DNA of 44,246 nucleotides from Gammaproteobacteria bacterium. GTDB taxonomy: Bacteria; Pseudomonadota; Gammaproteobacteria; Pseudomonadales; Azotimanducaceae. The position numbers and the translations under genes are program-made. The DNA lies in NCBI GenBank assembly GCA_028821405.1, contig JAPPGK010000060.1, positions 1 to 44,246 of the forward strand, written 5' to 3'. Below the pieces are notes generated by a model. That model saw only the letters and a list, made by a program, of their open reading frames with translations, was not told where the DNA came from and ran no database searches. Below are positions 37,495 to 44,246 of this stretch, one piece after another; the stretch's first letter is position 1, and each line of letters begins with the position of its first letter.

Positions 37495-38121
37495 ATGGCT
37501 AATCACGCAATCCTCGCCGCCGAGCGCGTCTTTGCGCGGGCGCGGCGGGAGATATCCAATGACGGCGGGGCCACGACAATGAGAACGCTGGCCCTCTTGG
37601 GCTGCTGCGTGGCCATGGCCGGTTGCGCGAGTGTCCAGCCGGGGACGCTTTCCGATTTCAGCGAGATGAAGGCCGAAGTCAGCGTGCGGATCTGGCGGGA
37701 CATTTTCTTCCAGGCGCCCTACCGCAAGATCCTGGAATCGTCCAATCCCGTCGCCGAAAGGCACTGTGCAAGCGTCGGCAGGAAGCCCGTGTTCGTCTCC
37801 ATGCGGGGGGCCGACCTACGCGGGGCCGTGGTCCTGGGCGGCGTCGGCGTCACCAACAAGAGCGACGCCATCGTACTTTACCGCTGCGAGAAGGAGCGCG
37901 ACGAGGAGGAGGAAGCCGTGCGCATCGCCCTCGCGGCCTTTTCGCCCGACATCGTGGTACACGTGTGGGACAAGCTGTCGGAAGCCGAACGGCGCCGGCT
38001 CAAGGATGACGAACCCTTCCGTCGGGCGTTGGACGAAGGCTCCCTGCGGACCGTCTCCGCCGAAATGGACCGTGTGCTGGGCGATGTGCGCCAGACGTCG
38101 CCGCCCAGCAACGCTACCTAA
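37495..38121 (+). CDS. putative lipoprotein of unknown function
   Basis: 208-aa protein. A signal sequence with lipobox AMAGC begins at Met29 (37579), so either the true start is 37579 (180 aa) or the protein has an unusual 28-residue N-terminal extension. The start at 37495 is preceded by an excellent Shine-Dalgarno (GGGAGGG, 6 nt) and by TATATT at 37472-37477, which is why I keep it. The mature part has FFQAPYRKILESSNPVAERH and a charged helical C-terminus (KERDEEEEAVRIALAAF). I recognise no family. Nothing indicates co-transcription with neighbours. Confidence 0.65.
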   Translation: MANHAILAAERVFARARREISNDGGATTMRTLALLGCCVAMAGCASVQPGTLSDFSEMKAEVSVRIWRDIFFQAPYRKILESSNPVAERHCASVGRKPVFVSMRGADLRGAVVLGGVGVTNKSDAIVLYRCEKERDEEEEAVRIALAAFSPDIVVHVWDKLSEAERRRLKDDEPFRRALDEGSLRTVSAEMDRVLGDVRQTSPPSNAT

Positions 38122-38124
38122 AAG

Positions 38125-39012
38125 TCAAGGACGCTCGCGCGAGTAGACATAGGCGCGCTCGCGCAACGCCTCAGCGTCGATGGATCCGTGGCGACACGCC
38201 ACAACGTCCTGTTTGGCGAGCACGTAGTATGTCCACTGCCGCCCTGGTCGCCATCCGTCTCGGGGCGCCGTGTCTTGGCCGACCCTCAATGTCAGGTGTT
38301 CGTCGTCCGGCAGGGACTTGAGCATCGCGTAGTCGCACACCGCCTGTACCAATGCGGCGTGGACGTCGTCCGTCGATGGCTCCTGTTTGGGTTCAACTAT
38401 GTCCCGCAACCGCTTGATCTCGGCGTCGATGGCAGCATCCAGCTCGCGTTCCCGAGCCGCCACCGCACGCATCTCCTGCATGACCGGTTCGCTGGGTTCC
38501 TGCCGAACCGATCCGCTAGCACCGGTGTCGCGCAACTCACGATGCCAATCTCGCGTCAACCCATCTTGTCTCTTCCGCGTCTCGTCTAGCTCGTCGGCGA
38601 GAGTCTTGAGCGCCGCTAATTCGTCCGGTGGCAAGGAGGCGAAAGGAATGGGCAAGCGGGTCTCGCCCATCTGCGCCATCATCGTGAACAACGCATTCGG
38701 GAGATCCTGCACGGACGGCTTTCTACGGAGATGAAGCGAGACCAGGATTCCCTGCCGAGCGAGGTATTCCGACTCGATGGTGCCGACACGAGTCTCGAAC
38801 CAGGGCTGCATGTGCCTATCGACATAGTCCAGCAATGCCCCCGGGGCACCGTCAGGGAAAGGCGGTCCAGACATGGCGGTCTCGCTCTCTAGCGCCGCCC
38901 CGAGGATCCGTTCGAGGACAGCCATCTCATCGACCAGCGCCGCCAAGTCTTCCGGCTCCCGTGCCTGGGTGCCGGCCGCGAACAGCGCAGCAAGGAAAAA
39001 GAGCGTCTTCAT
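38125..39012 (-). CDS. secreted protein of unknown function, third gene of the ECF operon
   Basis: 295-aa protein with a cleavable signal peptide (MKTLFFLAALFAAGTQA) and a mostly helical mature part: an N-terminal helical region, a likely coiled coil around residues 140-210 (ELAALKTLADELDETRKRQD; AAIDAEIKRLRDIVEP) and a C-terminal domain with WTYYVLAKQDVVACRHG. Its ATG overlaps the anti-sigma stop (ATGA), so it is co-expressed with the sigma/anti-sigma pair and presumably works in the periplasm, possibly as a sensor or target of that pathway. No family recognised. Confidence 0.75.
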   Translation of the reverse strand: MKTLFFLAALFAAGTQAREPEDLAALVDEMAVLERILGAALESETAMSGPPFPDGAPGALLDYVDRHMQPWFETRVGTIESEYLARQGILVSLHLRRKPSVQDLPNALFTMMAQMGETRLPIPFASLPPDELAALKTLADELDETRKRQDGLTRDWHRELRDTGASGSVRQEPSEPVMQEMRAVAARERELDAAIDAEIKRLRDIVEPKQEPSTDDVHAALVQAVCDYAMLKSLPDDEHLTLRVGQDTAPRDGWRPGRQWTYYVLAKQDVVACRHGSIDAEALRERAYVYSRERP

Positions 39013-39614
39013 GGCATGTCCTCCTGTCCGTAGCTCGCCAATTCAAACCGTTGGGCAAGGTTGTCCAGTCGTCTCTGATCGGCCAGTTGTTGGGTGATGA
39101 CGTAGCGTAGGCTGTCTTCCGTGACGGTGGCCTGACGGTCGACGACGCCGAGCAGGAGCACCGCCAGGGCTTCGATCTCCTCGCGCCGCTGGGTGTCGTG
39201 TGCCGCGAGCATGGCCTCCACCATGGGGGTCAGACCCTCCTCTCCAAACCAATCCACCGGCTGCAGCTGACCGGGGTCGTCGAACGCGACGCCCGGATCC
39301 TCCCACACGACGGGTGGCGCCTCATCGCCTTGCTCGAAGTACACCATCGTCGCGAGCGTCAGCGCCGCGACGCTGGCCGCCAAGGGCAGCCAACGCTCCA
39401 ACCACGGACGTTGGCCGATCCGGCCCGGGCGCCAAGGTGGAACCTCTTCGTCGCGCCACGACGTCGCGAGCCCGCGCCAGCGGCGCAGGGTGTCGAGGTC
39501 AGCACGGCAGTCGGGACAGTCGGCGAGATGTCGACGCAGGCTCACGGCGGTCTCGTCGTCGAGCGAGCCGTCGTCGAAATCGACTAGCTTGGGTCCAGCA
39601 TCCTTACAAAGCAT
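39009..39614 (-). CDS. transmembrane anti-sigma factor with zinc-finger domain
   Basis: 201-aa protein. N-terminal anti-sigma zinc-binding motif HLADCPDC (H-x3-C-x2-C) within about residues 28-35, then an Arg/Trp-rich linker, one membrane segment (WLPLAASVAALTLATMVYF) and a periplasmic part with GLTPMVEAMLAAHDTQRREE. This is the layout of ZAS-type anti-sigma factors that hold an ECF sigma factor at the membrane. It overlaps the sigma gene by 11 bp and the third gene by 4 bp. Inducing signal unknown. Confidence 0.88.
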   Translation of the reverse strand: MLCKDAGPKLVDFDDGSLDDETAVSLRRHLADCPDCRADLDTLRRWRGLATSWRDEEVPPWRPGRIGQRPWLERWLPLAASVAALTLATMVYFEQGDEAPPVVWEDPGVAFDDPGQLQPVDWFGEEGLTPMVEAMLAAHDTQRREEIEALAVLLLGVVDRQATVTEDSLRYVITQQLADQRRLDNLAQRFELASYGQEDMP

Positions 39615-40149
39615 CCTTGAGCTCCTCGTGTTGGCGCAGTTTGCGCAACGCGCCGTAGAGACGCGTCTTCGCCGTGTTCGGCGAAATGCCGAGTTGGCCG
39701 GCGATGTCGTCGAAGGTGAACTCCTGGAAGAACTTCAGTTCGACGACGTGGCGCTGTACTGCGGGCAGACGGGCCAGCGCCATGGCGATCGGCCGGTTGG
39801 CATCAAGGCGCGTCTCGGCCTCGACCGCCTCGCCGTCCACGCCATCGAATGCCGTCTCGTCCAAGGGTACGGCTACGCGGCGTCTGCGCAGGTAGTCCGT
39901 GCAACGGTACGCGGCGATGCGGAACAGCCAGGCTGCGAAGGCGCCCTCGCCTCGGTAGCCGGGCAGGTTGCGCAACACACCCACGAACACCTCCTGCATC
40001 AGGTCCTGCGCATCGTCCGGGTGGCCGATCATCCGCAGCGCATAGTTGTAGACGCGCTGCTGGTAGCGGCCCACGAGCTTCGTCCAAGCACTGTCCGACC
40101 CGGCAAGGGCACGCCTAACCAAGGCTTCGTCGGAAGCGTCACTTCGCAT
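39604..40149 (-). CDS. RNA polymerase sigma factor, ECF subfamily
   Basis: 181-aa ECF sigma factor. Region 2: GHPDDAQDLMQEVFVGVLRN and GAFAAWLFRIAAYRCTDYLR; region 4: LARLPAVQRHVVELKFFQEF and DIAGQLGISPNTAKTRLYGA. Lacks regions 1 and 3 as expected. Expected to direct RNA polymerase to its own operon and others once freed from the anti-sigma. I looked for a GAAC-type ECF promoter upstream; one GAAC exists (near 40169-40166) but too close to the start codon. No clear Shine-Dalgarno. Confidence 0.93.
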   Translation of the reverse strand: MRSDASDEALVRRALAGSDSAWTKLVGRYQQRVYNYALRMIGHPDDAQDLMQEVFVGVLRNLPGYRGEGAFAAWLFRIAAYRCTDYLRRRRVAVPLDETAFDGVDGEAVEAETRLDANRPIAMALARLPAVQRHVVELKFFQEFTFDDIAGQLGISPNTAKTRLYGALRKLRQHEELKDAL

Positions 40150-40439
40150 CGATGTCGCCCGGAGAGTTCATTCCGTCTGTCGAGGCAACGGCGCGGAAAG
40201 TTTGCCCTACCTTCGCGGGCGCGGCCTGTCGCGATGGTGGTTCCCATCGCGTCTGGGTGAGCCCCGGCATGAGGTGGCCGGTGAACCTCCCGCGCCATGT
40301 TGTCGGCCAAAACACAAAGGGATAGGCTCCCGGCACGAACCGTCGCGACGGAAACGAGTTGGTGAGAGGCAATCGCTGGACAATCCTCGCCGTACGTTCG
40401 CTGCGGCGTTGTGACGGGCCCAACGGATTCCCGCCTAGG

Positions 40440-41411
40440 TTGGCGCACCGGCTAACGGGGTTGGCGGCAATGCTCCTTGCCGCCGCGGCTGCCGTCGCGA
40501 TCGAGCCGGATCCCTATACCCATCGCGACATGGATTTGGCTGACAGCCTCGAGATCCTGGACGAGAAGGTGAACGTTGCCCTGGACCGGCTCGCCGCGTC
40601 TTGGGACCGCGGGGAGAACGAGTGGGCGTTCATTACCGCCGTGTACAGGAGGTTCGGCAGTTTCCACTGGGTCGACCCCCTCGAGCGGTGGGCGATGGAC
40701 GCACCCGAGGTCGACAAACTGCCGACCACCCGCCGCGACGCGGTGTTCGCCAAGGTGCCGCTGATTCGTGCCCAAATGGCGCGAATCGGGCTCGCACCCA
40801 CAATCAACGTCAACGGCGTCTACATCGGCACGGACAAGATCGGCCACTTCATCTCCCAGGGGCGCAAGTTCTACCGGCGCGTCCAGCGTCACGGCTCGGA
40901 AGAACGCGCCGCGCGCCTCACAGCCGCATGGGAAGCTCTGATCTGGGGGCGCCTGATGTCCGGCATCTACTCCAACGCCGACCTCGTCGCCAACTACGAG
41001 GGATACCGGTTCTTCCGGGGGCTGTTCCATGGCGGAGTGGTGGAAGGCAAAGGACCCATGTTCCGCTGGCAATCGGGACGACCGGTGCGTCAACGGACGT
41101 TCACGTGGGCCGACCACGTCAATCCGTTGTGGGACGAGATGCTCAACCCCGCCAGCTACGTTGAGGCGCTTGTTCCGTACTTGCAGCGTCGCATGACGAG
41201 GCTCTGCGACGACTTCGCCCGACGCCCGGAACGCTACCGAATCGAGCAACTCGATGCCCTGAGCGAACGCTACCGCTTGCTCCGCATGCGCGACAACGAG
41301 GCCCTGCGTCCGACGCCGTACTTGTCGGCGCATTGCCCACGCGTCGGCGAACCGGGGGAGCATGCCGCGTCCCGTGACGTTGCCGTCGGCACCCGGTCCA
41401 AACCCGGGTAG
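40440..41411 (+). CDS. secreted protein of unknown function
   Basis: 323-aa protein with signal peptide (AHRLTGLAAMLLAAAAAVA) when started at the TTG at 40440; the frame is open back to 40359. The mature part has a strongly conserved-looking block NVNGVYIGTDKIGHFISQGR with KFYRR, then SGIYSNADLVANYEGYRFFR and FTWADHVNPLWDEMLNP, which I have seen in uncharacterised gammaproteobacterial proteins but cannot name. His and Asp in TDKIGHF could bind metal, a guess. The 290 bp before it, back to the ECF sigma start, show no other gene. Function unknown. Confidence 0.7.
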   Translation: MAHRLTGLAAMLLAAAAAVAIEPDPYTHRDMDLADSLEILDEKVNVALDRLAASWDRGENEWAFITAVYRRFGSFHWVDPLERWAMDAPEVDKLPTTRRDAVFAKVPLIRAQMARIGLAPTINVNGVYIGTDKIGHFISQGRKFYRRVQRHGSEERAARLTAAWEALIWGRLMSGIYSNADLVANYEGYRFFRGLFHGGVVEGKGPMFRWQSGRPVRQRTFTWADHVNPLWDEMLNPASYVEALVPYLQRRMTRLCDDFARRPERYRIEQLDALSERYRLLRMRDNEALRPTPYLSAHCPRVGEPGEHAASRDVAVGTRSKPG

Positions 41412-41444
41412 GCCCGACCCAGGCGAACAACGAGCGACCTACCG

Positions 41445-41906
41445 TTGGCAACTGCAAACGAATTCGAAATCCGCGACCGATGCGAACGGCTCATTTACCG
41501 GTTCCTGCGCGTACTTGAGGGTGAGCAAGGCAAAACCGCGGATCTCTTCACCGAGGACGGGCAAGCATTCAAGCATGTTGGGCGGGAGGCGATCCGCGAA
41601 CACTTCGCCGGGATCGAGGCGGTCGATGACAACGTCAACGTGAACCTTTGCAGCAATCTGTTGATCGATGTCGATGACGACGATCACGCCCGGGCCACAA
41701 ACTACGTTACGCACTACGTTGCGGATCGTGAATCTGAGGACTTGACCGACCCTAAGGGCGGCCGGGTCGGTGGTGAGCTCAATACTGCGAGGTCAATCAC
41801 CCGGTGGTATTGGGAGTTCAGGCGCGCCGAGGGCGAATGGTTGATCTCGAGGTTGCAATACCCGGAGCCGGTGCTCCTTCGAAAGGACGTGATCGACGAC
41901 CTCTAG
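41445..41906 (+). CDS. SnoaL-like / NTF2-fold protein
   Basis: 153-aa protein with the pattern of the SnoaL-like NTF2 superfamily: N-terminal helices (FEIRDRCERLIYRFLRVLE), LFTEDGQAFKHVGREAIREH with the typical 'F.ED..' and 'G...I..HF' phrases, and C-terminal strands (RSITRWYWEFRRAEGEWLIS). Such proteins are hydratases, isomerases or binding proteins; no catalytic residues can be assigned. TTG start at 41445 fits the domain; there is no ATG nearby. 33 bp after the secreted protein gene, perhaps in one transcript. Confidence 0.7.
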   Translation: MATANEFEIRDRCERLIYRFLRVLEGEQGKTADLFTEDGQAFKHVGREAIREHFAGIEAVDDNVNVNLCSNLLIDVDDDDHARATNYVTHYVADRESEDLTDPKGGRVGGELNTARSITRWYWEFRRAEGEWLISRLQYPEPVLLRKDVIDDL

Positions 41907-42016
41907 CGGGAATGGGGATATCGCGGCCCGGACGCTGTTCATAGCGAGCTGCAACGCCCGGCACGAACCACCACCGCCCCCCTTAGGTGACGCCGTTGGT
42001 GATGCTCAGACGGTCG

Positions 42017-42195
42017 CTAGCCCATGCGCGAAACGAAACCGTCCCACGACGCCGCATGGTGGCGTAGGACATCACGCGTGGTTTCGTCGACGTTCTTCGC
42101 ATCGCCCTCCTCGAAGTAAACCAGCGCCTTGACCGCATCCAATTGCGGGAACTCTCGTCCATAAAGTGCCGCGGCGGCCCCAAGGCTTGAGTTTG
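42017..42195 (-). pseudogene. C-terminal remnant of an AbiEii-type toxin gene
   Basis: A minus-strand frame ending at the TAG 42017-42019 reads SSLGAAAALYGREFPQLDAV, KALVYFEEGDAKNVDETTRD, VLRHHAASWDG. The 'LKALVYFEEGD' phrase and spacing resemble the C-terminus of AbiEii/AbiGii nucleotidyltransferase toxins, as I remember them. Upstream of about 42195 the similarity stops abruptly where the maleylacetoacetate isomerase fragment begins on the other strand. No antitoxin (AbiEi) is seen. Identification is tentative. Confidence 0.45.
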
Positions 42196-42199
42196 GGTC

Positions 42200-42606
42200 G
42201 GTTCCGCCGACTACCGCGCCGTCAATCCTCAACAGTTGGTGCCGACTTTGGATACGGGGTCGGGACTCCTCAGCCAGTCGCTGGCCATCTGCGAGTATCT
42301 CGAAGAGACCCTTCCCGAACCGCCGCTTCTGCCGGCCGACCCCCTGGCTCGGGCACGCGTGCGCAGCCTGGCGCAGTGCGTCGCCTGCGACATCCACCCG
42401 ATCGCAAACTTAAGGGTGTTGAACAGGCTGCGGCAGGATCTGGCCGTTGAAGAATCGCATGTGGGCGAGTGGATCCGGCATTGGATCGGCCTCGGCTTCG
42501 AAGCAATCGAAGCATCCCCAGTCCGCCTACGCCTGCGGCGCGGTGGTAACGCTCGCCGATGTTTGCCTGGTGCCGCAACATTTCAATGCCGTGCGATTCG
42601 AAACAC
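42200..42606 (+). pseudogene. maleylacetoacetate isomerase (zeta GST) fragment
   Basis: Starts without an initiation codon as ADYRAVNPQQLVPTLDTGSG and continues LLSQSLAICEYLEETLPEPP, CDIHPIANLRVLNRLR, WIRHWIGLGFEAIEAS, the zeta-class GST/MaiA pattern. At the CCCC near 42517-42520 the frame breaks; the +1 frame continues QSAYACGAVVTLADVCLVPQ HFNAVRFE, then similarity ends. So the N-terminal half of the thioredoxin domain and the last 20-30 residues are missing and the middle is frameshifted. A dead gene regardless of the frameshift. It abuts the AbiEii-like remnant. Confidence 0.75.
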
Positions 42607-42671
42607 GCGCGCCGCGGCACCGGGCCCGCGAACTCCCAGTGGTGCGGATGTGCCATGGGGCCACCGCTGTC

Positions 42672-43655
42672 CTACGGTCCGCCGGCCGCCTTGCCGCCCG
42701 TCGTCTCGATCAGCCGCAGCGGCGCCTGTTCGCCGAGCAACCAGGGAGACGGCTCCGCACGGGACGGCCCGGCGTCAAGGACCAGCCACCGCAGGGCCGT
42801 CAGCCGTGCGAGCGGGGAGAGGTCCGCGACCGGATTCCCAGCCAGACGCAGCCACACGAGCTGGCGCAGGTCCCCGAGCACCGGGACAGTGCGCAACCGG
42901 TTGCCCGCGAGGTCCAGCCGGCGCAGCGACCGTGCTTCTCGGAGGAGCGCGGCGTCCGCCAGGCGGTTGTTCCCCAGACCAAGGTGGGCCAGGTCCGGCA
43001 GGCCCCACAGCGGCACCAGGTCCGAGATCCGGTTGCCGTCGAGCAGCAGGACCTCCAGGCGGCGCAGTTCCGACAGCGGCCGGAGGTCGGTCACCTGGTT
43101 CTCCGACAGGTCCAGCCGCCGCAGGCGCGTCAGTCCGGCCAGCGGCGTCAGGTCCGAGACCGCGTTGTCCGACAGGTCGAGCACGCGCAGGTCCAGAAGA
43201 CCGGCGAGCGCCGAGAGGTCCGCCACGGCGTTGTCGCCGAGGTCGAGCACCTCAAGGCCGGCCATCGCCGCCAGCGGCCGGAGATCGTCGACGCGGTTGC
43301 CGGCGAGGTGGAGCACTTCCACATCCTGCAGTCCCGACAGCGACGACAGGTCCGACAGACCGCTCGCCGAGAGGTCGAGCGCCTCCACCTTCGCCGCGCT
43401 CCGGAATCCGGTCACCGGCAGCGGATCGGGCCGGACGATGTTCCGCAGCGCAGCTTCATCCCGATCGGGCCGTTCGACCTGCCGGACCGGCTGGCCGGTC
43501 AGCGTCGGCACCGGGTTGTACGACGCGTCCTGCAGGGGGTGCATCGCCGCGGGCAGATAGCTGACGGACACGTCCGCCGACCCTTCGACCGGTCGCGTCA
43601 GCGTCAGCACCGCTTCGCCGTCGGGCACGGCGACCGATTCCACCGGGACCGCCAC
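42672..43655 (-). CDS. LRR surface protein, 3' part (SwmB end and leucine-rich repeats)
   Basis: This frame continues the protein that begins beyond the right edge. It starts mid-domain with VAVPVESVAVPDGEAVLTLT and AAMHPLQDASYNPV, the second half of a SwmB-type beta domain, followed by a linker and nine to ten 22-residue leucine-rich repeats (pattern LxxLDLxxNxVxDLxPLxxL, about residues 100-310 of this frame), ending at TAG 42672. The repeats are of the internalin/SDS22 length and would form a binding surface. It has no good own start (GTG at 43655 is inside the domain), so it is the 3' half of a frameshifted gene, not a separate protein. Confidence 0.85.
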   Translation of the reverse strand: MAVPVESVAVPDGEAVLTLTRPVEGSADVSVSYLPAAMHPLQDASYNPVPTLTGQPVRQVERPDRDEAALRNIVRPDPLPVTGFRSAAKVEALDLSASGLSDLSSLSGLQDVEVLHLAGNRVDDLRPLAAMAGLEVLDLGDNAVADLSALAGLLDLRVLDLSDNAVSDLTPLAGLTRLRRLDLSENQVTDLRPLSELRRLEVLLLDGNRISDLVPLWGLPDLAHLGLGNNRLADAALLREARSLRRLDLAGNRLRTVPVLGDLRQLVWLRLAGNPVADLSPLARLTALRWLVLDAGPSRAEPSPWLLGEQAPLRLIETTGGKAAGGP

Positions 43656-44246
43656 CGCCCCCAGCGGCAGAACCCGCGGCGACCACGAAGTCGCCCGGCG
43701 CCGGCACCGAGCCGCCGTCGAGCGGCCGGTCGTAGCGCAGCGTCAGCGCCGAACCCGACACCGTCGCGCTCGCCAGCGAGTTGCCCGACGCCGCCCCGCA
43801 CGACACCCCGACGTCCTCCGTGTGGCGGCAGTTGTGCAGGCCCCAGCCTCCGAACGGGCAGTCCGCCAGCCGCGACTCGCTGCCCGCGCACTGCACGTCG
43901 TCCATCCAGATCGTCCCCGTGCCTGCGCCGAACGCCGCCCGCGTGTGCGTTTCGCCGCCCGTGAGGCCGAGCTGCCGGCAGACCACCTCGGCGTCTTCCG
44001 AGACGAACCGGTCGTCGCACACCGTGCCCCACTCGCTGTTGTGGTAGATCTCCACGCGGCCTTCCTGCTCCGTGCTGCCGTCCACCAGGCGCACGTCGCC
44101 CTCCGCCGCGCCGTCCGATGCGCCCGTGCGGCCCGACGCAGACGGCGACCAGTCGCCCGCGCCCGCCGCGTTCGACGCCCGCACCCGCACTTCGTACGCC
44201 GTGTCGGCCGCGAGGCCTTCGATGCGTTTCACGGTCGCCGTGCCGG
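43656..44246 (-). CDS. FN3-SRCR surface protein, 5' part, truncated by window edge
   Basis: Open to the right edge. Reads the end of a fibronectin type III domain (AYEVRVRASNAAGAGDWSPS), then a complete scavenger-receptor cysteine-rich domain: VRLVDGSTEQEGRVEIYHNS, WGTVCDD, VVCRQLG, VQCAG, ADCPF, HNCRH and VSC give six cysteines (group A pattern). Then NSLASATVSGSALTLRYDRP LDG, the first half of a SwmB-type domain. At a GGGGG run (43658-43662) the frame is lost; removing one G restores continuity with the LRR part. Presumably secreted and surface-exposed; the N-terminus is outside the window. Confidence 0.85.

Overview
The window reads as chromosomal DNA of a high-G+C gammaproteobacterium, probably uncultured. 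The best evidence is gene order: ampD divergent from nadC, then tRNA-Thr(CGU), pilins, pilB-pilC-pilD and coaE, which is the classic Pseudomonas-type pil locus. Homodimeric aceE with a two-lipoyl aceF, dciA (DUF721), NPr/EIIA-Ntr, HPF and YajQ agree with this. Large secreted proteins with eukaryote-like domains (FN3, SRCR, LRR), a sulfatase and a Rieske oxygenase suggest a marine or host-associated bacterium; that habitat is inference.

Layout. 0.1-3.3 kb: a DUF6356 membrane protein, an ADP-ribosylglycohydrolase, and a sulfatase overlapping an alkyltransferase-like DNA-repair protein. 3.3-9.1 kb: YajQ, a PduO-type cobalamin adenosyltransferase, a decayed end of a large secreted repeat protein, and the pyruvate dehydrogenase operon aceE-aceF with a clear promoter. 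9.1-11.5 kb: a ROK sugar kinase and ampD, divergent from nadC with only 12 bp between start codons. 11.5-12.6 kb: a small accessory insert at the tRNA-Thr gene, flanked by a degenerate copy of the tRNA 3' end and holding an 84-aa ORF and a frameshifted DUF2335 gene. 12.7-18.3 kb: type IV pilus genes (two pilins, pilB, pilC, pilD) and coaE.

18.4-27.8 kb: argJ, secA, rtcB, an ABC exporter, dciA, and the nitrogen-PTS pair (NPr, EIIA-Ntr) followed upstream by hpf. 28-30.1 kb: a Rieske oxygenase and a divergent nuclease-like unknown. 30.2-36.2 kb: a five-gene oligopeptide-type ABC importer, interrupted between the binding protein and first permease by tandem hairpins. 36.4-41.9 kb: a nucleoside hydrolase, a lipoprotein, an ECF sigma/anti-sigma/secreted-protein operon, a secreted unknown and a SnoaL-like protein. 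41.9-42.7 kb: back-to-back gene remnants (AbiEii-like tail, maleylacetoacetate isomerase fragment). 42.7 kb to the right edge: a large FN3-SRCR-SwmB-LRR surface protein, cut by the window edge and split by a frameshift.

Most genes are housekeeping. The parts worth attention are the tRNA-Thr insert, the SRCR/LRR protein and its decayed relative behind aceF, the dispersed 9-bp-stem palindromes, the leaderless-looking ampD/nadC start pair, and several reading-frame breaks that all fall in G or C runs, which may be assembly errors rather than biology. I did not find a convincing complete new system; the best candidates for one are the 84-aa/DUF2335 cassette and the nuclease-like gene at 29.4 kb.
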